The position numbers and the translations under genes were made by a program. Shown in pieces: positions 9,001 to 15,999 of a stretch of DNA of 64,000 bases. How positions within the stretch are numbered: the stretch's first letter is position 1; every line of letters starts with the position of its first letter. The notes under the pieces are model-generated. The model had not been told where the DNA came from and ran no database searches. It saw nothing but the letters and a program-made list of their open reading frames with translations. This DNA is from UBA3064 sp023258775 (lineage in GTDB: Bacteria > Pseudomonadota > Gammaproteobacteria > Burkholderiales > Burkholderiaceae_E), in assembly GCA_044355655.1 (NCBI GenBank), contig JBIKXS010000004.1, forward strand, positions 1 through 64,000. The letters are read 5' to 3'.

Positions 9001-10539
9001 CTCACCTTTCGAAGTAACTATGATGTCAGGGCCAGATGCTTTAAAACTCAACTCAGAAAAGGCGCTAGAAAAAACTGCATAATCGGTATCAAGCCCCCCG
9101 TCAATCAAATCATTGCCTAACCCGCCTTTAAGGGTGTCTGATCCTTCCCCGCCATACAGAGAATCATCTCCTGATCCGCCTTCAAGCACATTTGTCCAAG
9201 AGTTACCCGTAAAGGTAAGCGCTGATGTTTGATTGCTAAAAGTTTTGACATTTTCGATTGCCGTATTAGCTATTGAATAATTGAAGCCAACGAAAACTGT
9301 ATCGACACCTTCAAATGATTCTTCTTTAACAACATCTCTTATGGAATCCAAGACGTAAATATCGTTCCCTGGACCGCCAGCAAAGGTATCATCGCCCCCT
9401 CTCAAAGATACGTCCCAATCAAATCTATCATCACCCGATCCACCGCTTAAATAGTCATCCCCGTTCCCACCGTTAATTACGTTGGCAAGATCATTTCCAG
9501 AAATAATATCGTAATATGGTGACCCATTGACATTTTCATACTCACCCCACAACCATGTCCACTTAGAAGGATTCGTTAAAGACAAGGCAATATAATCAAG
9601 GGCTGTTGTGATGAAACCAAAATGGTGAAGGTTTAATCCATTGCTTAATTGACCGCTGCCCAACTCGACAACTACGCCATAGGTCAAGTTACCAGCGTCC
9701 AATAAATCTGTGCCGGAGGCGTCCCACTGGCAATTGTAGTAATCCCCGAGATATTGCTTTAAGTCATATGTTGTATCGCCTGAGTTAAATGACGACTCAC
9801 CATACAAATATTGAAGTGCAATAGCATCAAGCAGCATTGGTCCAATGGGTTGCGACCCCGAGTAAGCCCCGTCACCTCCGTTTTCATAGAGGTCATAGGA
9901 CATAATCGAAATCCACTGTCTATCAGCAAATTTGATACCCAGCTGTGTATAAGTTGGCCTGCCAGTACCACCTGAATCGTGTGGATGCTTTAATCCTAAT
10001 CCGTGCAATATTTCATGAAGCAACAAAGCAAAGCTACTCGTGCCATTTTCAAATGTTGCATTAGCTAAGAACGAATTGTTATAGTTAAGGAATGTGTCTC
10101 CGGCAGCACCTAAGTATTTACTGTTGTAGTCAAGATCTGGAAAGTAGCAAAAGGCGGTTTCAAAATTAGTTGTAAACTTACCATCTGAGATCGTAGTACC
10201 GGAGCTAGTTTTGCTGTTGAATGCGTAAGTGATATTTAGATCTGATCCAGTCAAGTACGCATTCTCATAACCGGCTAGTCCGTTGGTGCCGTAGATGTAT
10301 CCGAGAAAATTGAATTGAACGTTGATGAACTCTTGAATATTTCCAAAGGCCCTGGCGAAATCGGCTTGAGTTTCTGTTGATTGCAATATTGGGTGGATCC
10401 AAAGTGAAGATGAAACGGACCAATTCAATACTCTTGGTACTCCAGCTGGGAAGTACCACTTGTAACCATTAGTGGTTACGTCAACTGTTTCATTACCTGT
10501 GAGCGAAAATGGGGTGGCAAGTACGTAGGCTGCACTCAT
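6034..10539 (-). CDS. Secreted RTX metalloprotease with Calx-beta, C-type-lectin-like and DUF4214 domains
   Basis: 1501 residues with no N-terminal signal peptide, as expected for type I secretion substrates. A serralysin-like metzincin domain carries HEILHGLGLKH (His175, Glu176, His179, His185) and a Met-turn (SIMSYD, ~213). RTX nonapeptides (GGxGxDxxx) lie at about 355-395 and 450-480, with another block near 1235-1265. Calx-beta units (S-E-G-x-x-x-F-T-V, then EGDETL/ESNETV) occupy roughly 540-745 and 900-1220. Between them residues ~755-895 form a C-type-lectin-like domain (WLGINDADKEGFW, AGEPNN, WND). A DUF4214 module (EADGLEYWIKER) lies at about 1325-1400, followed by a short C-terminal secretion-signal-like tail. 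Extracellular calcium-dependent proteolysis and glycan binding are inferred from the domains. No dedicated ABC exporter is in the window. Confidence 0.88.
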   Translation of the reverse strand: MSAAYVLATPFSLTGNETVDVTTNGYKWYFPAGVPRVLNWSVSSSLWIHPILQSTETQADFARAFGNIQEFINVQFNFLGYIYGTNGLAGYENAYLTGSDLNITYAFNSKTSSGTTISDGKFTTNFETAFCYFPDLDYNSKYLGAAGDTFLNYNNSFLANATFENGTSSFALLLHEILHGLGLKHPHDSGGTGRPTYTQLGIKFADRQWISIMSYDLYENGGDGAYSGSQPIGPMLLDAIALQYLYGESSFNSGDTTYDLKQYLGDYYNCQWDASGTDLLDAGNLTYGVVVELGSGQLSNGLNLHHFGFITTALDYIALSLTNPSKWTWLWGEYENVNGSPYYDIISGNDLANVINGGNGDDYLSGGSGDDRFDWDVSLRGGDDTFAGGPGNDIYVLDSIRDVVKEESFEGVDTVFVGFNYSIANTAIENVKTFSNQTSALTFTGNSWTNVLEGGSGDDSLYGGEGSDTLKGGLGNDLIDGGLDTDYAVFSSAFSELSFKASGPDIIVTSKGEGTDTLRNMEFINAGGTVYNLSNILTSTLPTYKLTTVDSTVNEGSTATFTVSTTNVASGTSLAYALLGVSASDITGGSLTGTTTVGANGQATISIPLAADQTTEGDETLTVTVQGQSASTTIKDTSLTPTIQFSISSGSAAEGNSGNSTITVQAALSIASTKTVTVPVTYSGTATQGTDYTNATSSITIAAGQTTGSATFSILGDTNVEPNETVILTMGTPTIATLGTNKVYTHSIVNEDEIFFAPLLNSNNGHYYQLVQSNVDWFSALAGSASQSYRGLGGYLLVIDDLSESNFVKVLPGLSGPNYAYWLGINDADKEGFWVIKAGPDLGQNAKFFDWVAGEPNNYGSQENFAHIWGDDRQKWNDLDVTGSPFFSMGYIVEYGGLPVTYTITPLVASVIEGSSVTFTIDTKNVEWGTNISYTLTGISQSDLASGSLTGTTVVSQQGVDGRATVTVALAADSLLETPESLRLTVGSTTSAPVTVLDLPRVPLPTVQFTTTAGSANEGNTGSTTVTVQATLSAASTQTVTIPISYSGTASPGTDYTNAATSITIAAGQTTGSATFSVIGDTTFESNETVILTLGTPTNATLGANTSYTHTITNDDVALSTYAISAGATSYNEGTSASFTVTTTNVAANTSLNFTITGLNAADVTGGSLSGTTTVGANGQATISVPLAADQTTEGDETLTVTVQGQTASTRIVDLSRNYPLMLGDDANNSLVGGGAGDYIFGGKGNDTLEGGEGVDTAVMGGDLSRYRVSVTSQGVEVADKVTGEIDTLKNMERIEFGDKVLNLTIQRSQALVSTADANRIAELYVAFFNRVPEADGLEYWIKERAKGMSIEAISNNFYAVGASNDYAALTGFRADMGDQDFINLFYRNVLGRSEGADPGGLAYWQGKLSRGEVTRGKLAEQIISAAYEYRADPTLSGVVQLLENKVSVARKVAMEWGLNYNADGATAYAQSQQVAKAISADSTESALALIGVTSADLSLG
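6922..7050 (-). repeat. Intragenic Calx-beta DNA repeat, copy 1
   Basis: Near-identical to 8656-8791, including a 36-bp identical run (TTGACCCTGAACCGTTACGG and onward). Both lie in the RTX protease gene in the same orientation, so recombination between them would delete or duplicate in-frame Calx-beta modules and the lectin domain between. Confidence 0.75.
8656..8791 (-). repeat. Intragenic Calx-beta DNA repeat, copy 2
   Basis: Partner of 6922-7050. A second pair of similar segments lies at about 7300-7400 and 8393-8490 (GTTGCGCTCCCTGTGGTCTG in both). Confidence 0.75.
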
Positions 10540-11068
10540 GGTCGAATTAATACCCCAAATTCCAACAATTTGTGTTAAACGATTTGGCTATGCCGTGTAC
10601 TCACAGTCTTAATAAGTCATTGAGTTAAAGTGACCTGTCTACCTTCAAAACAAGTGCTTTCAAAACAATCGCCCTAGAGGGCTACCTAAACGAAAATAGC
10701 ACAAATGATGCGCCTAAACCATCAGAGGCAGGAAGAGGCTAAGCGGGAGAAGTTTGCGCATAAGGAAATGCTAGTAGAAAAAAGTATGTTTGGCATCCAC
10801 CATGCGGGTGTAATTCAGGCTTGTTGTTAGCAATCGGTCAGAGTCGGTACGGTGGATCAATCCATGCTATGCGCCAAAGGCACAGTGGGGCTGCCGCTTA
10901 TATTGTGTACGTTGTGGCCCGGGACCCATGGACCATGATCTACGAGCCACGAGCCAGGGCCAATGTTCCCTTAGCGCAGGCGATCACGAAACTTAATGAA
11001 ACCATAGGCCGGGGATCAGGGCTAATTTACCGTGAATCGAGGCACAAGGGGGGGTTACCTAGTTGGCT

Positions 11069-11082
11069 GCCAGGCTTGCCAG
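11069..11082 (+). repeat. Iteron-like inverted repeat, left arm
   Basis: GCCAGGCTTGCCAG, itself two copies of a TGCCAGGC-type unit in tandem. The exact reverse complement lies at 11168-11181, 85 bp away, just beyond the 3' end of the helicase gene. G7 (11048-11054) and two C7 runs (11124-11130, 11141-11147) lie beside and between the arms. Confidence 0.7.
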
Positions 11083-11167
11083 GCAAATTCAACTTACTTG
11101 AAAATTGATGAACATAGAAGGAGCCCCCCCTGTGTTAGCGCCCCCCCAAATAAAAACCTAAATTTAG

Positions 11168-11181
11168 CTGGCAAGCCTGGC
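11168..11181 (-). repeat. Iteron-like inverted repeat, right arm
   Basis: CTGGCAAGCCTGGC, reverse complement of 11069-11082. A replication-origin role for the element is possible but unproven. Confidence 0.7.
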
Positions 11182-11192
11182 AAACAGGTGAG

Positions 11193-12947
11193 TCAAAACG
11201 GTGAATCAAACTTTGGCTTTCTTCCTGCCGGATCATTCCAGGGAATCGGAAAGCCCAGAAACGATTCAAACTCTGCTCGGCATACCTCAAGAGGTGGGAA
11301 GTCGTAGCCTCTTTTGGAAGCATCTTCTCCGTAGCTTTGTCGAGTAGGCTTGGCGCTTGGACAGAGCAACTTGATCCGTGCCGCAAGCACATTGGCTTGC
11401 ACGGTGTCGTAGTAATTTCTTTTGGGGGAGATTTCCTTGTGGTAATTGAGGAGGCCTTCTGTTGAAACAAATCCGCCATCGCGTTTGATCTTTTCCTCGT
11501 AAAGCATGTCGAACCAGGTCCGGTCGAATTCTTCCAACGAATGTAGGCGCTGGTTCTGGTGCTCAGGCGTCAAGGGTCTTAGGCGAATATTCCTTGACGA
11601 CAGGTCCCGTTGATAGAGATGCCTGACAAAAGCGCCCAGAGTTCCCTGATCCTCGATGGCCCAATGTACTGATGCGAAGTACGCCGTATCTTGAGCGCGG
11701 TGAGACGATAGACGGAGAAACAAGTACCGTCGGTCATCGCGATCAACATGTCCAAAGTGCGATTGATTCGTCGCTGCAAAGAGGCGGTGAACGCTCTCGA
11801 TAGTTCGAGTGGGTTGATGCTTTTGCTCGATGTGAATGGTCGGCTCGGTCGTAACAGATTTGAGTTTTTCCGTGCCGCTCTTATTACCCCTAAACAGTGC
11901 CTCATCAAGGAAAATTACATAATTGCATTCAAGGCTTGCGTTGAAGCGTCCAACGATTTGCTCGACGTCCTGGACCATTAACGTAGTTCTCCGCCAAATA
12001 GAGCGCAATAAACTGTAGAAGGTTCCCTTACCTGTACCTTGACCACCGAGTAGCACGATCATGATCCCAGGTTTTTCCTCGGGTCTCTGAAGCATATGAG
12101 CCAGATAGTCGAGAAGGTATTCGCTAGATGCCTTATCCCCGTCGCAAATTACCGTTTCAAGATATTGAATGATGGTGGACAGGTCACCCTCGCAAGGCAC
12201 TGCTGTTGGCCCCACCCATGTGTTTAGTGCAAGCTTATTTCGAGGCCGCGGATGAAACTCCAAGCCACGAAACATTTGGGTGCTCGGATGATGCATGAAT
12301 GTGGCAACGAGCGAAGTGTCCTCAGAAAAGCCGGCTTGCCTTAGCGCTCGCATCAGCGCAGTCTTAATGTCCCCCCCTGTGTAGATGGGAACATTGCCAG
12401 CTGGCGACACATCATCGGCACTCGCATCACTTGGCCGAGGTGTCATACAGAACTTGCCCCCCAGTTCCAAGATTACATACTTTTTCTGGAGCAATTCGAG
12501 CCGCGTATTGCCCGACTCAGGGGCCTGACCATTGAGGCTTTGACCAGGATCGACTTGGCCAAGCGATTGAAACAAGGCGTCAATCTGCTTAGGAATCGTG
12601 TTTTTTTTGACCGTCTTCCACTTCTCTGGACGATAAAGCGAACTACGTTTAAACACTTCCTCAGTAAGCGTCTGTAGGACAGCTCTATCCATTGAATAAG
12701 CCTTGCCCTTGTGAACAATTAGTCGAGCAAGAGCGAAATCAGCTTCACTATGGGATTTATATTTCTTCAGATACTCCGAATCACCAAAGAAGAGCTTCTG
12801 ATTGCTAGCGATAACTGCGCGTTCGATCGCATCGATTGTCGCCTTGGTTAGTGCTGCGGGCTTTTCAAGCTGTACCAGCTGAGCAGTCTCTTTGTTATTC
12901 AAAAGACCGATATATCGGCTTACGAGGGCTTGATCGGTATGAATCAT
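11193..12947 (-). CDS. D5/P4-alpha-like SF3 helicase (element replication)
   Basis: 584 residues. The C-terminal half is a superfamily-3 AAA+ helicase: Walker A GGQGTGKGT, Walker B NYVIFLDEALF, and a sensor/Arg segment FAATNQSHFGHVDRDDRRYLFL, as in DUF5906/P4-primase-type proteins. The N-terminal ~200 residues match the helical region preceding such helicases. The start overlaps the PrimPol stop by ATGA (12944-12947), so primase and helicase, fused in many relatives, are here two coupled polypeptides. It is likely the replication initiator helicase of the integrative element. Confidence 0.82.
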   Translation of the reverse strand: MIHTDQALVSRYIGLLNNKETAQLVQLEKPAALTKATIDAIERAVIASNQKLFFGDSEYLKKYKSHSEADFALARLIVHKGKAYSMDRAVLQTLTEEVFKRSSLYRPEKWKTVKKNTIPKQIDALFQSLGQVDPGQSLNGQAPESGNTRLELLQKKYVILELGGKFCMTPRPSDASADDVSPAGNVPIYTGGDIKTALMRALRQAGFSEDTSLVATFMHHPSTQMFRGLEFHPRPRNKLALNTWVGPTAVPCEGDLSTIIQYLETVICDGDKASSEYLLDYLAHMLQRPEEKPGIMIVLLGGQGTGKGTFYSLLRSIWRRTTLMVQDVEQIVGRFNASLECNYVIFLDEALFRGNKSGTEKLKSVTTEPTIHIEQKHQPTRTIESVHRLFAATNQSHFGHVDRDDRRYLFLRLSSHRAQDTAYFASVHWAIEDQGTLGAFVRHLYQRDLSSRNIRLRPLTPEHQNQRLHSLEEFDRTWFDMLYEEKIKRDGGFVSTEGLLNYHKEISPKRNYYDTVQANVLAARIKLLCPSAKPTRQSYGEDASKRGYDFPPLEVCRAEFESFLGFPIPWNDPAGRKPKFDSPF

Positions 12948-13453
12948 GGTTCAATCTCCTCAATAGAACGAACAAGGTGGCCAGTGATTGTTAAGAAGCG
13001 CAAGTTGTCGTAGATTTCAAGGTTTCCGCGTTTGTTATTACAACCTTGAGGCAAAGTTCCTTTAACGAAAATGCGTAGACCGTTGCCACTGGGTGATTGC
13101 TCAATATACGTTCCCGATGCGATAACGTCAGCGATCCATGCAACCAGCTCTGGTCGGTTAAGCAAGAGTTCCCTTCGATTATCGATATCGATGCCGATAA
13201 GCTCGTTGCCAGTCAAAAGGATCCCAATACCGGTATGCTTTTTGGCATTGAAAGCTGTCTTTACTGCTTCAAAACTCGACCACTGATCGCAGCTATTGAC
13301 GCTGATATGCTTATCTGTCCTCGGGCATCGCGGAGCCTTCTTGTATTTCCCAGGTCGCGCTTTATCTGGCTCGGCACGCCAAACAGCCCAGGGTTGTTTG
13401 ATTAAGGTTTCATCAATTGCATCAAAGTTTGGTGCTAGCCATTGGGTAGTCAT
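12944..13453 (-). CDS. PrimPol-like primase subunit
   Basis: 169 residues. It resembles the AEP/prim-pol N-terminal domain of phage and plasmid primases: KYKKAPRCP, then the acidic motif LIGIDIDNR (DxD at about residue 87-90), then SPSGNGLRIFVKG, and a C-terminal NLEIYDNLRFLTITGH segment typical of the family. In the sxH motif the usual His appears as Arg (GLRIF), which also occurs in some relatives and could reduce polymerase activity. It is coupled downstream to the helicase by ATGA and probably primes replication of the element. Confidence 0.75.
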   Translation of the reverse strand: MTTQWLAPNFDAIDETLIKQPWAVWRAEPDKARPGKYKKAPRCPRTDKHISVNSCDQWSSFEAVKTAFNAKKHTGIGILLTGNELIGIDIDNRRELLLNRPELVAWIADVIASGTYIEQSPSGNGLRIFVKGTLPQGCNNKRGNLEIYDNLRFLTITGHLVRSIEEIEP

Positions 13454-13637
13454 GTACGACCTCTACAAAGTAGAAAAACTCAGAACGCATAAGCGGCTTT
13501 TGCTTTCTTCTTTCTAGATACTGAATCAACTCCATCGTCGGGTTGTACCCAGCTCGCTGGATGTCGCCTGCGCATCGCCGCAACTCGGCTGCGGAGCAAG
13601 ATGGATGAGTGCGCGTTGCTGTGAGCGATAAGGACAC
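13422..13637 (-). CDS. Small hypothetical protein of the integrative element
   Basis: 71 residues from a GTG that directly follows the AlpA-like stop; it overlaps the primase start by 32 bp. A shorter form could start at the internal Met of MELIQYLERRKQKPLMRSEF. I do not recognise a family. It could be real, because it fills the gap between two co-oriented genes, or a shadow. A competing frame (13480-13692) overlaps it and looks less likely. Confidence 0.35.
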   Translation of the reverse strand: MSLSLTATRTHPSCSAAELRRCAGDIQRAGYNPTMELIQYLERRKQKPLMRSEFFYFVEVVHDYPMASTKL

Positions 13638-13850
13638 TTACTTGCCCTTTGACTGAGAATCTGCCCACTCTTCTAGCGCAGACCGATTCCAAAACGTTAT
13701 GCCCTCAAGCTTTTGTGGGCGAGGAAATTTCCCTTTCTTTATTAGACGCCAAAGAGTTGCTGGGGAGGCCGGCAAGAACTCCCGAAGCACTTCTGGTTTC
13801 CTAAGGAATCGGGACTTTGCCCCTGAGTGGTTGCGAATTTCATGTCGCAT
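13638..13850 (-). CDS. AlpA-family helix-turn-helix regulator
   Basis: 70 residues with a MerR/excisionase-like winged HTH: VLREFLPASPATLWRLIKKG, then KFPRPQKLEG and WNRSALEEWADSQ. This is the classic AlpA pattern (a site of first contact, then F-P-x-P, then W-x-x-x-x-x-x-W). AlpA proteins in P4-like elements activate the integrase and/or act as excisionase. It is the first gene of the primase-helicase transcription unit, with an 82-bp upstream gap that should contain its promoter. Confidence 0.8.
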   Translation of the reverse strand: MRHEIRNHSGAKSRFLRKPEVLREFLPASPATLWRLIKKGKFPRPQKLEGITFWNRSALEEWADSQSKGK

Positions 13851-13932
13851 TTGGACGCTCCAATGTGTTTCATCGAAGCCCCGAGGTTACTAACCTTAGT
13901 TCCTGCGTAACCGGGTTACAGAGGATAAAACC

Positions 13933-14562
13933 CTACCTTGACATCAACCTTTTTTTAATAGTTGAAAGCCGCCTTGACAACTGGTCTCGGCTCACCGGCT
14001 TGGCATCTTCGTGACCACCCTGTTGTTCTGGATAAATCAAATCCCCCTCAATCTTACTGATCACGCCTTTGCCAACTTCCTCTTTGAGTAAATCCAATAG
14101 TTCGGGTAGTCTGATTTTGGGGTTCCCCTCGACAATGCGTCTAACAAGTTGGGTAAGCGGGCTCGCCAGGCGATTTCTTGGTTTCCTTGCGATCGTCGCT
14201 TGCCGCTGCCTCTTTTGATCTACCCAGGTTTGCAACAATGTTATTGCCCCGACAGCGTCGCCTGTACCGAAGCGCCGAAAAATCTTTTCTACGGTGGAGA
14301 GCGATGGATCGTCCGAATCCCACAAGGCCATTTCTGTAAGGATGCCAGCCTCAATAGCCTCTGCCTCTAAAGAACCGGGTTGAACCCCTTTCTTCAGCAG
14401 CATCAGGTCCATGATCAATCCAATTACTAAATGGGCCTTTGCCTCGGTGCGACTTTCTGGCAGCACTGCCAATGCCTTTTCAAATGCATCATCGAGATCG
14501 TTAGCCGTCACCTCGGACCACTGAGGCATGCTTTTAGCACTAGGTTTACCCTCGCTACTCAT
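13933..14562 (-). CDS. Hypothetical protein of the integrative element
   Basis: 209 residues, soluble and highly charged. The N-terminal ~110 residues look all-helical (DLDDAFEKALAVLPESRTEA). The C-terminal part, after a basic linker (QKRQRQATIARKPRNR), looks like a second helical, possibly nucleic-acid-binding domain (RRIVEGNPKIRLPELLDLLK). Its 5' end overlaps the integrase 3' end by 8 bp, so it is co-transcribed behind the integrase. I do not recognise a family; a regulatory or accessory role in the element is only a guess. Confidence 0.6.
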   Translation of the reverse strand: MSSEGKPSAKSMPQWSEVTANDLDDAFEKALAVLPESRTEAKAHLVIGLIMDLMLLKKGVQPGSLEAEAIEAGILTEMALWDSDDPSLSTVEKIFRRFGTGDAVGAITLLQTWVDQKRQRQATIARKPRNRLASPLTQLVRRIVEGNPKIRLPELLDLLKEEVGKGVISKIEGDLIYPEQQGGHEDAKPVSRDQLSRRLSTIKKRLMSR

Positions 14563-15763
14563 TGCTTGGCTGGCTTCCCTTTAAAAAATCGGCCCAATCA
14601 GTCATCATCGGCCGTCGCTTTTCGAGCAGATCACCGCGCCGATATGCCGCCTCAGTTGCGCTGGATACGGTATGCGCCAGCGCCATCTCAGCAACTTCGT
14701 TGGGGTAGGAGGTCATTTCAGCGCTCCAATTTCTAAAGCTTGATCGCAACCCATGGGGTACAGCCTCGACGCCCATCCTACGCATAACGGCAGTCAGACT
14801 CATGTCGGACAGAGCACCCCCTCTTGTGCCCGGAAAAACTAGGTTTACGGCATTGACCCGTTTGATTGACTCAAGGATCAACAGTGCAGCATCTGACAGT
14901 GGCACCCTGTGTTCTTTCTTTGCTTTCATTCGCGATGCGGGAACGGTCCACAACTTATTATTCAAATCAACCTCACCCCAAGTCATGCCGCGTACTTCCC
15001 CAGACCTTGCTGCTGTTAGGGTTAGGAATTCCAGTGCCCTTGCGCTAACACCATCCATACCCCTCAATTGCCTCATAAATGCAGGCATTTCGAGCACTGG
15101 AATGGCTGCATGATGTTGAACGGGTGCAACCTTGCGCCTTGCAGGAAGCGTCAGCGCCAGGTGGCCCTTCCAACGTGCAGGGTTCGGACCATCTCGAAGT
15201 CCTTTAGCTGTCGCGTAATCAAGGATCACCTCTATCCGTCCTCTGAGTCGACTTGCAGTCTCGGTCTTCTTAGTCCAGATAGGTTCAAGCACTTTAAGGA
15301 CCAGAGGCGTATCCACATTTGCAACGGTCACCGAGCCGATAACGGGAAAAGCATACGTCGACAAAGTCGTCACCCACTGTGCTGCGTGTTTCGGATTCTT
15401 CCACCCGGCCTCGTGCTGCGCAATGTACTGCTCTGCAACTTTACTAAAACTCACAGCCTTAGCTTTGGCAGCGCGGAGCGCTGATCGCTGACGCTGCTTT
15501 TCTTCGACTGGGTCTAGACCCGAAAAGATCTTATCCAGGGTCGCTCTAGCGCGATCCTTTGCCGACGAAAGTAACACCGAAGGGTATCCACCTAAACCGA
15601 ACTCCCGACGCTTTCCAGCCACCATTGTTCGAAGCACCCAAGCCCGTTGGCCTTCGGGATAGACTCGTAAAGCTAAGCCAGCGACTCCGCCGACTGCATG
15701 AGTACCAGGTTTCGTGAGCTTGCTGACAGCTAGCGGCGTGAGCTCCTGTGCGACTTTTGGCAT
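14555..15763 (-). CDS. P4-type tyrosine site-specific integrase
   Basis: 402 residues, normal for the family. The N-terminal arm-binding domain (DUF4102-like: LAVSKLTKPGTHAVGGVAGL) is followed by a core-binding SAM-like domain (~105-190) and the catalytic domain. Catalytic residues visible are Arg in TLTAARSGEVRGM, His and Arg in PHGLRSSFRNW, His in LAHTVSS, and Tyr in EAAYRRGDLL. The gene starts 123 bp from the 3' end of tRNA-Ser(GCT), the usual layout for an integrase acting at a tRNA 3' end. It is the first gene of the island when read from the tRNA. Confidence 0.92.
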   Translation of the reverse strand: MPKVAQELTPLAVSKLTKPGTHAVGGVAGLALRVYPEGQRAWVLRTMVAGKRREFGLGGYPSVLLSSAKDRARATLDKIFSGLDPVEEKQRQRSALRAAKAKAVSFSKVAEQYIAQHEAGWKNPKHAAQWVTTLSTYAFPVIGSVTVANVDTPLVLKVLEPIWTKKTETASRLRGRIEVILDYATAKGLRDGPNPARWKGHLALTLPARRKVAPVQHHAAIPVLEMPAFMRQLRGMDGVSARALEFLTLTAARSGEVRGMTWGEVDLNNKLWTVPASRMKAKKEHRVPLSDAALLILESIKRVNAVNLVFPGTRGGALSDMSLTAVMRRMGVEAVPHGLRSSFRNWSAEMTSYPNEVAEMALAHTVSSATEAAYRRGDLLEKRRPMMTDWADFLKGSQPSNE

Positions 15764-15856
15764 CTTTCATCCTATCCACCAAAAAAGATGAGATTTGATG
15801 ATAGCCGATGACGCAATTCGACACTAGTTGAATAACGCCCTCATAGGTAAAAAGAC

Positions 15857-15884
15857 AAAAAAATAGCGCCTTAAATAGGCGCTA
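15857..15884 (-). terminator. Rho-independent terminator of lysC/tRNA-Ser
   Basis: Minus-strand hairpin TAGCGCC-TATTTAA-GGCGCTA followed by seven T. It begins one base after the tRNA 3' CCA end, so it may lie inside or beside the element attachment site. Confidence 0.75.
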
Positions 15885-15885
15885 C

Positions 15886-15978
15886 TGGCGGAGACGGAGG
15901 GATTCGAACCCTCGATCCGGGTTTTGCCCAGATGCTCCCTTAGCAGGGGAGTGCCTTCGACCACTCGGCCACATCTCC
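15886..15978 (-). tRNA. tRNA-Ser (anticodon GCT)
   Basis: 93 nt including encoded CCA. The 7-bp acceptor stem GGAGATG/CGTCTCC, anticodon stem CTCCC/GGGAG with loop CTGCTAA, a long class II variable arm, and the T-arm GAGGGTTCGAATCCCTC are all visible on the minus strand. It lies 21 bp downstream of lysC and probably shares its transcript. Its 3' half is the presumed attachment site of the adjacent integrative element. Confidence 0.95.
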
Positions 15979-15999
15979 GATACCGCCCATTGTACTGTG

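Larger units (their letters stand above)
10540..11192. other. Gene-free stretch between RTX gene and integrative element
   Basis: About 650 bp with no convincing gene; short plus-strand frames here lack ribosome binding sites and family-like sequence. The left part should hold the RTX gene promoter. The right part (11048-11190) holds three 7-base G/C runs and an inverted pair of 14-bp repeats, listed separately. I saw no copy of the tRNA-Ser 3' end here. Confidence 0.6.

Noticed and set aside
10821..11108. 95-residue plus-strand open frame in the gene-free stretch
   Set aside because: No ribosome site, no recognisable domain, and it runs into the G-run/iteron region.
10540..11192. Possible second attachment site of the integrative element
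   Set aside because: I looked for the tRNA-Ser 3' end sequence and found no match by eye.
13480..13692. 70-residue minus-strand open frame between AlpA and primase
   Set aside because: Overlaps the AlpA-like gene by 55 bp in another frame and looks less natural than 13422-13637.
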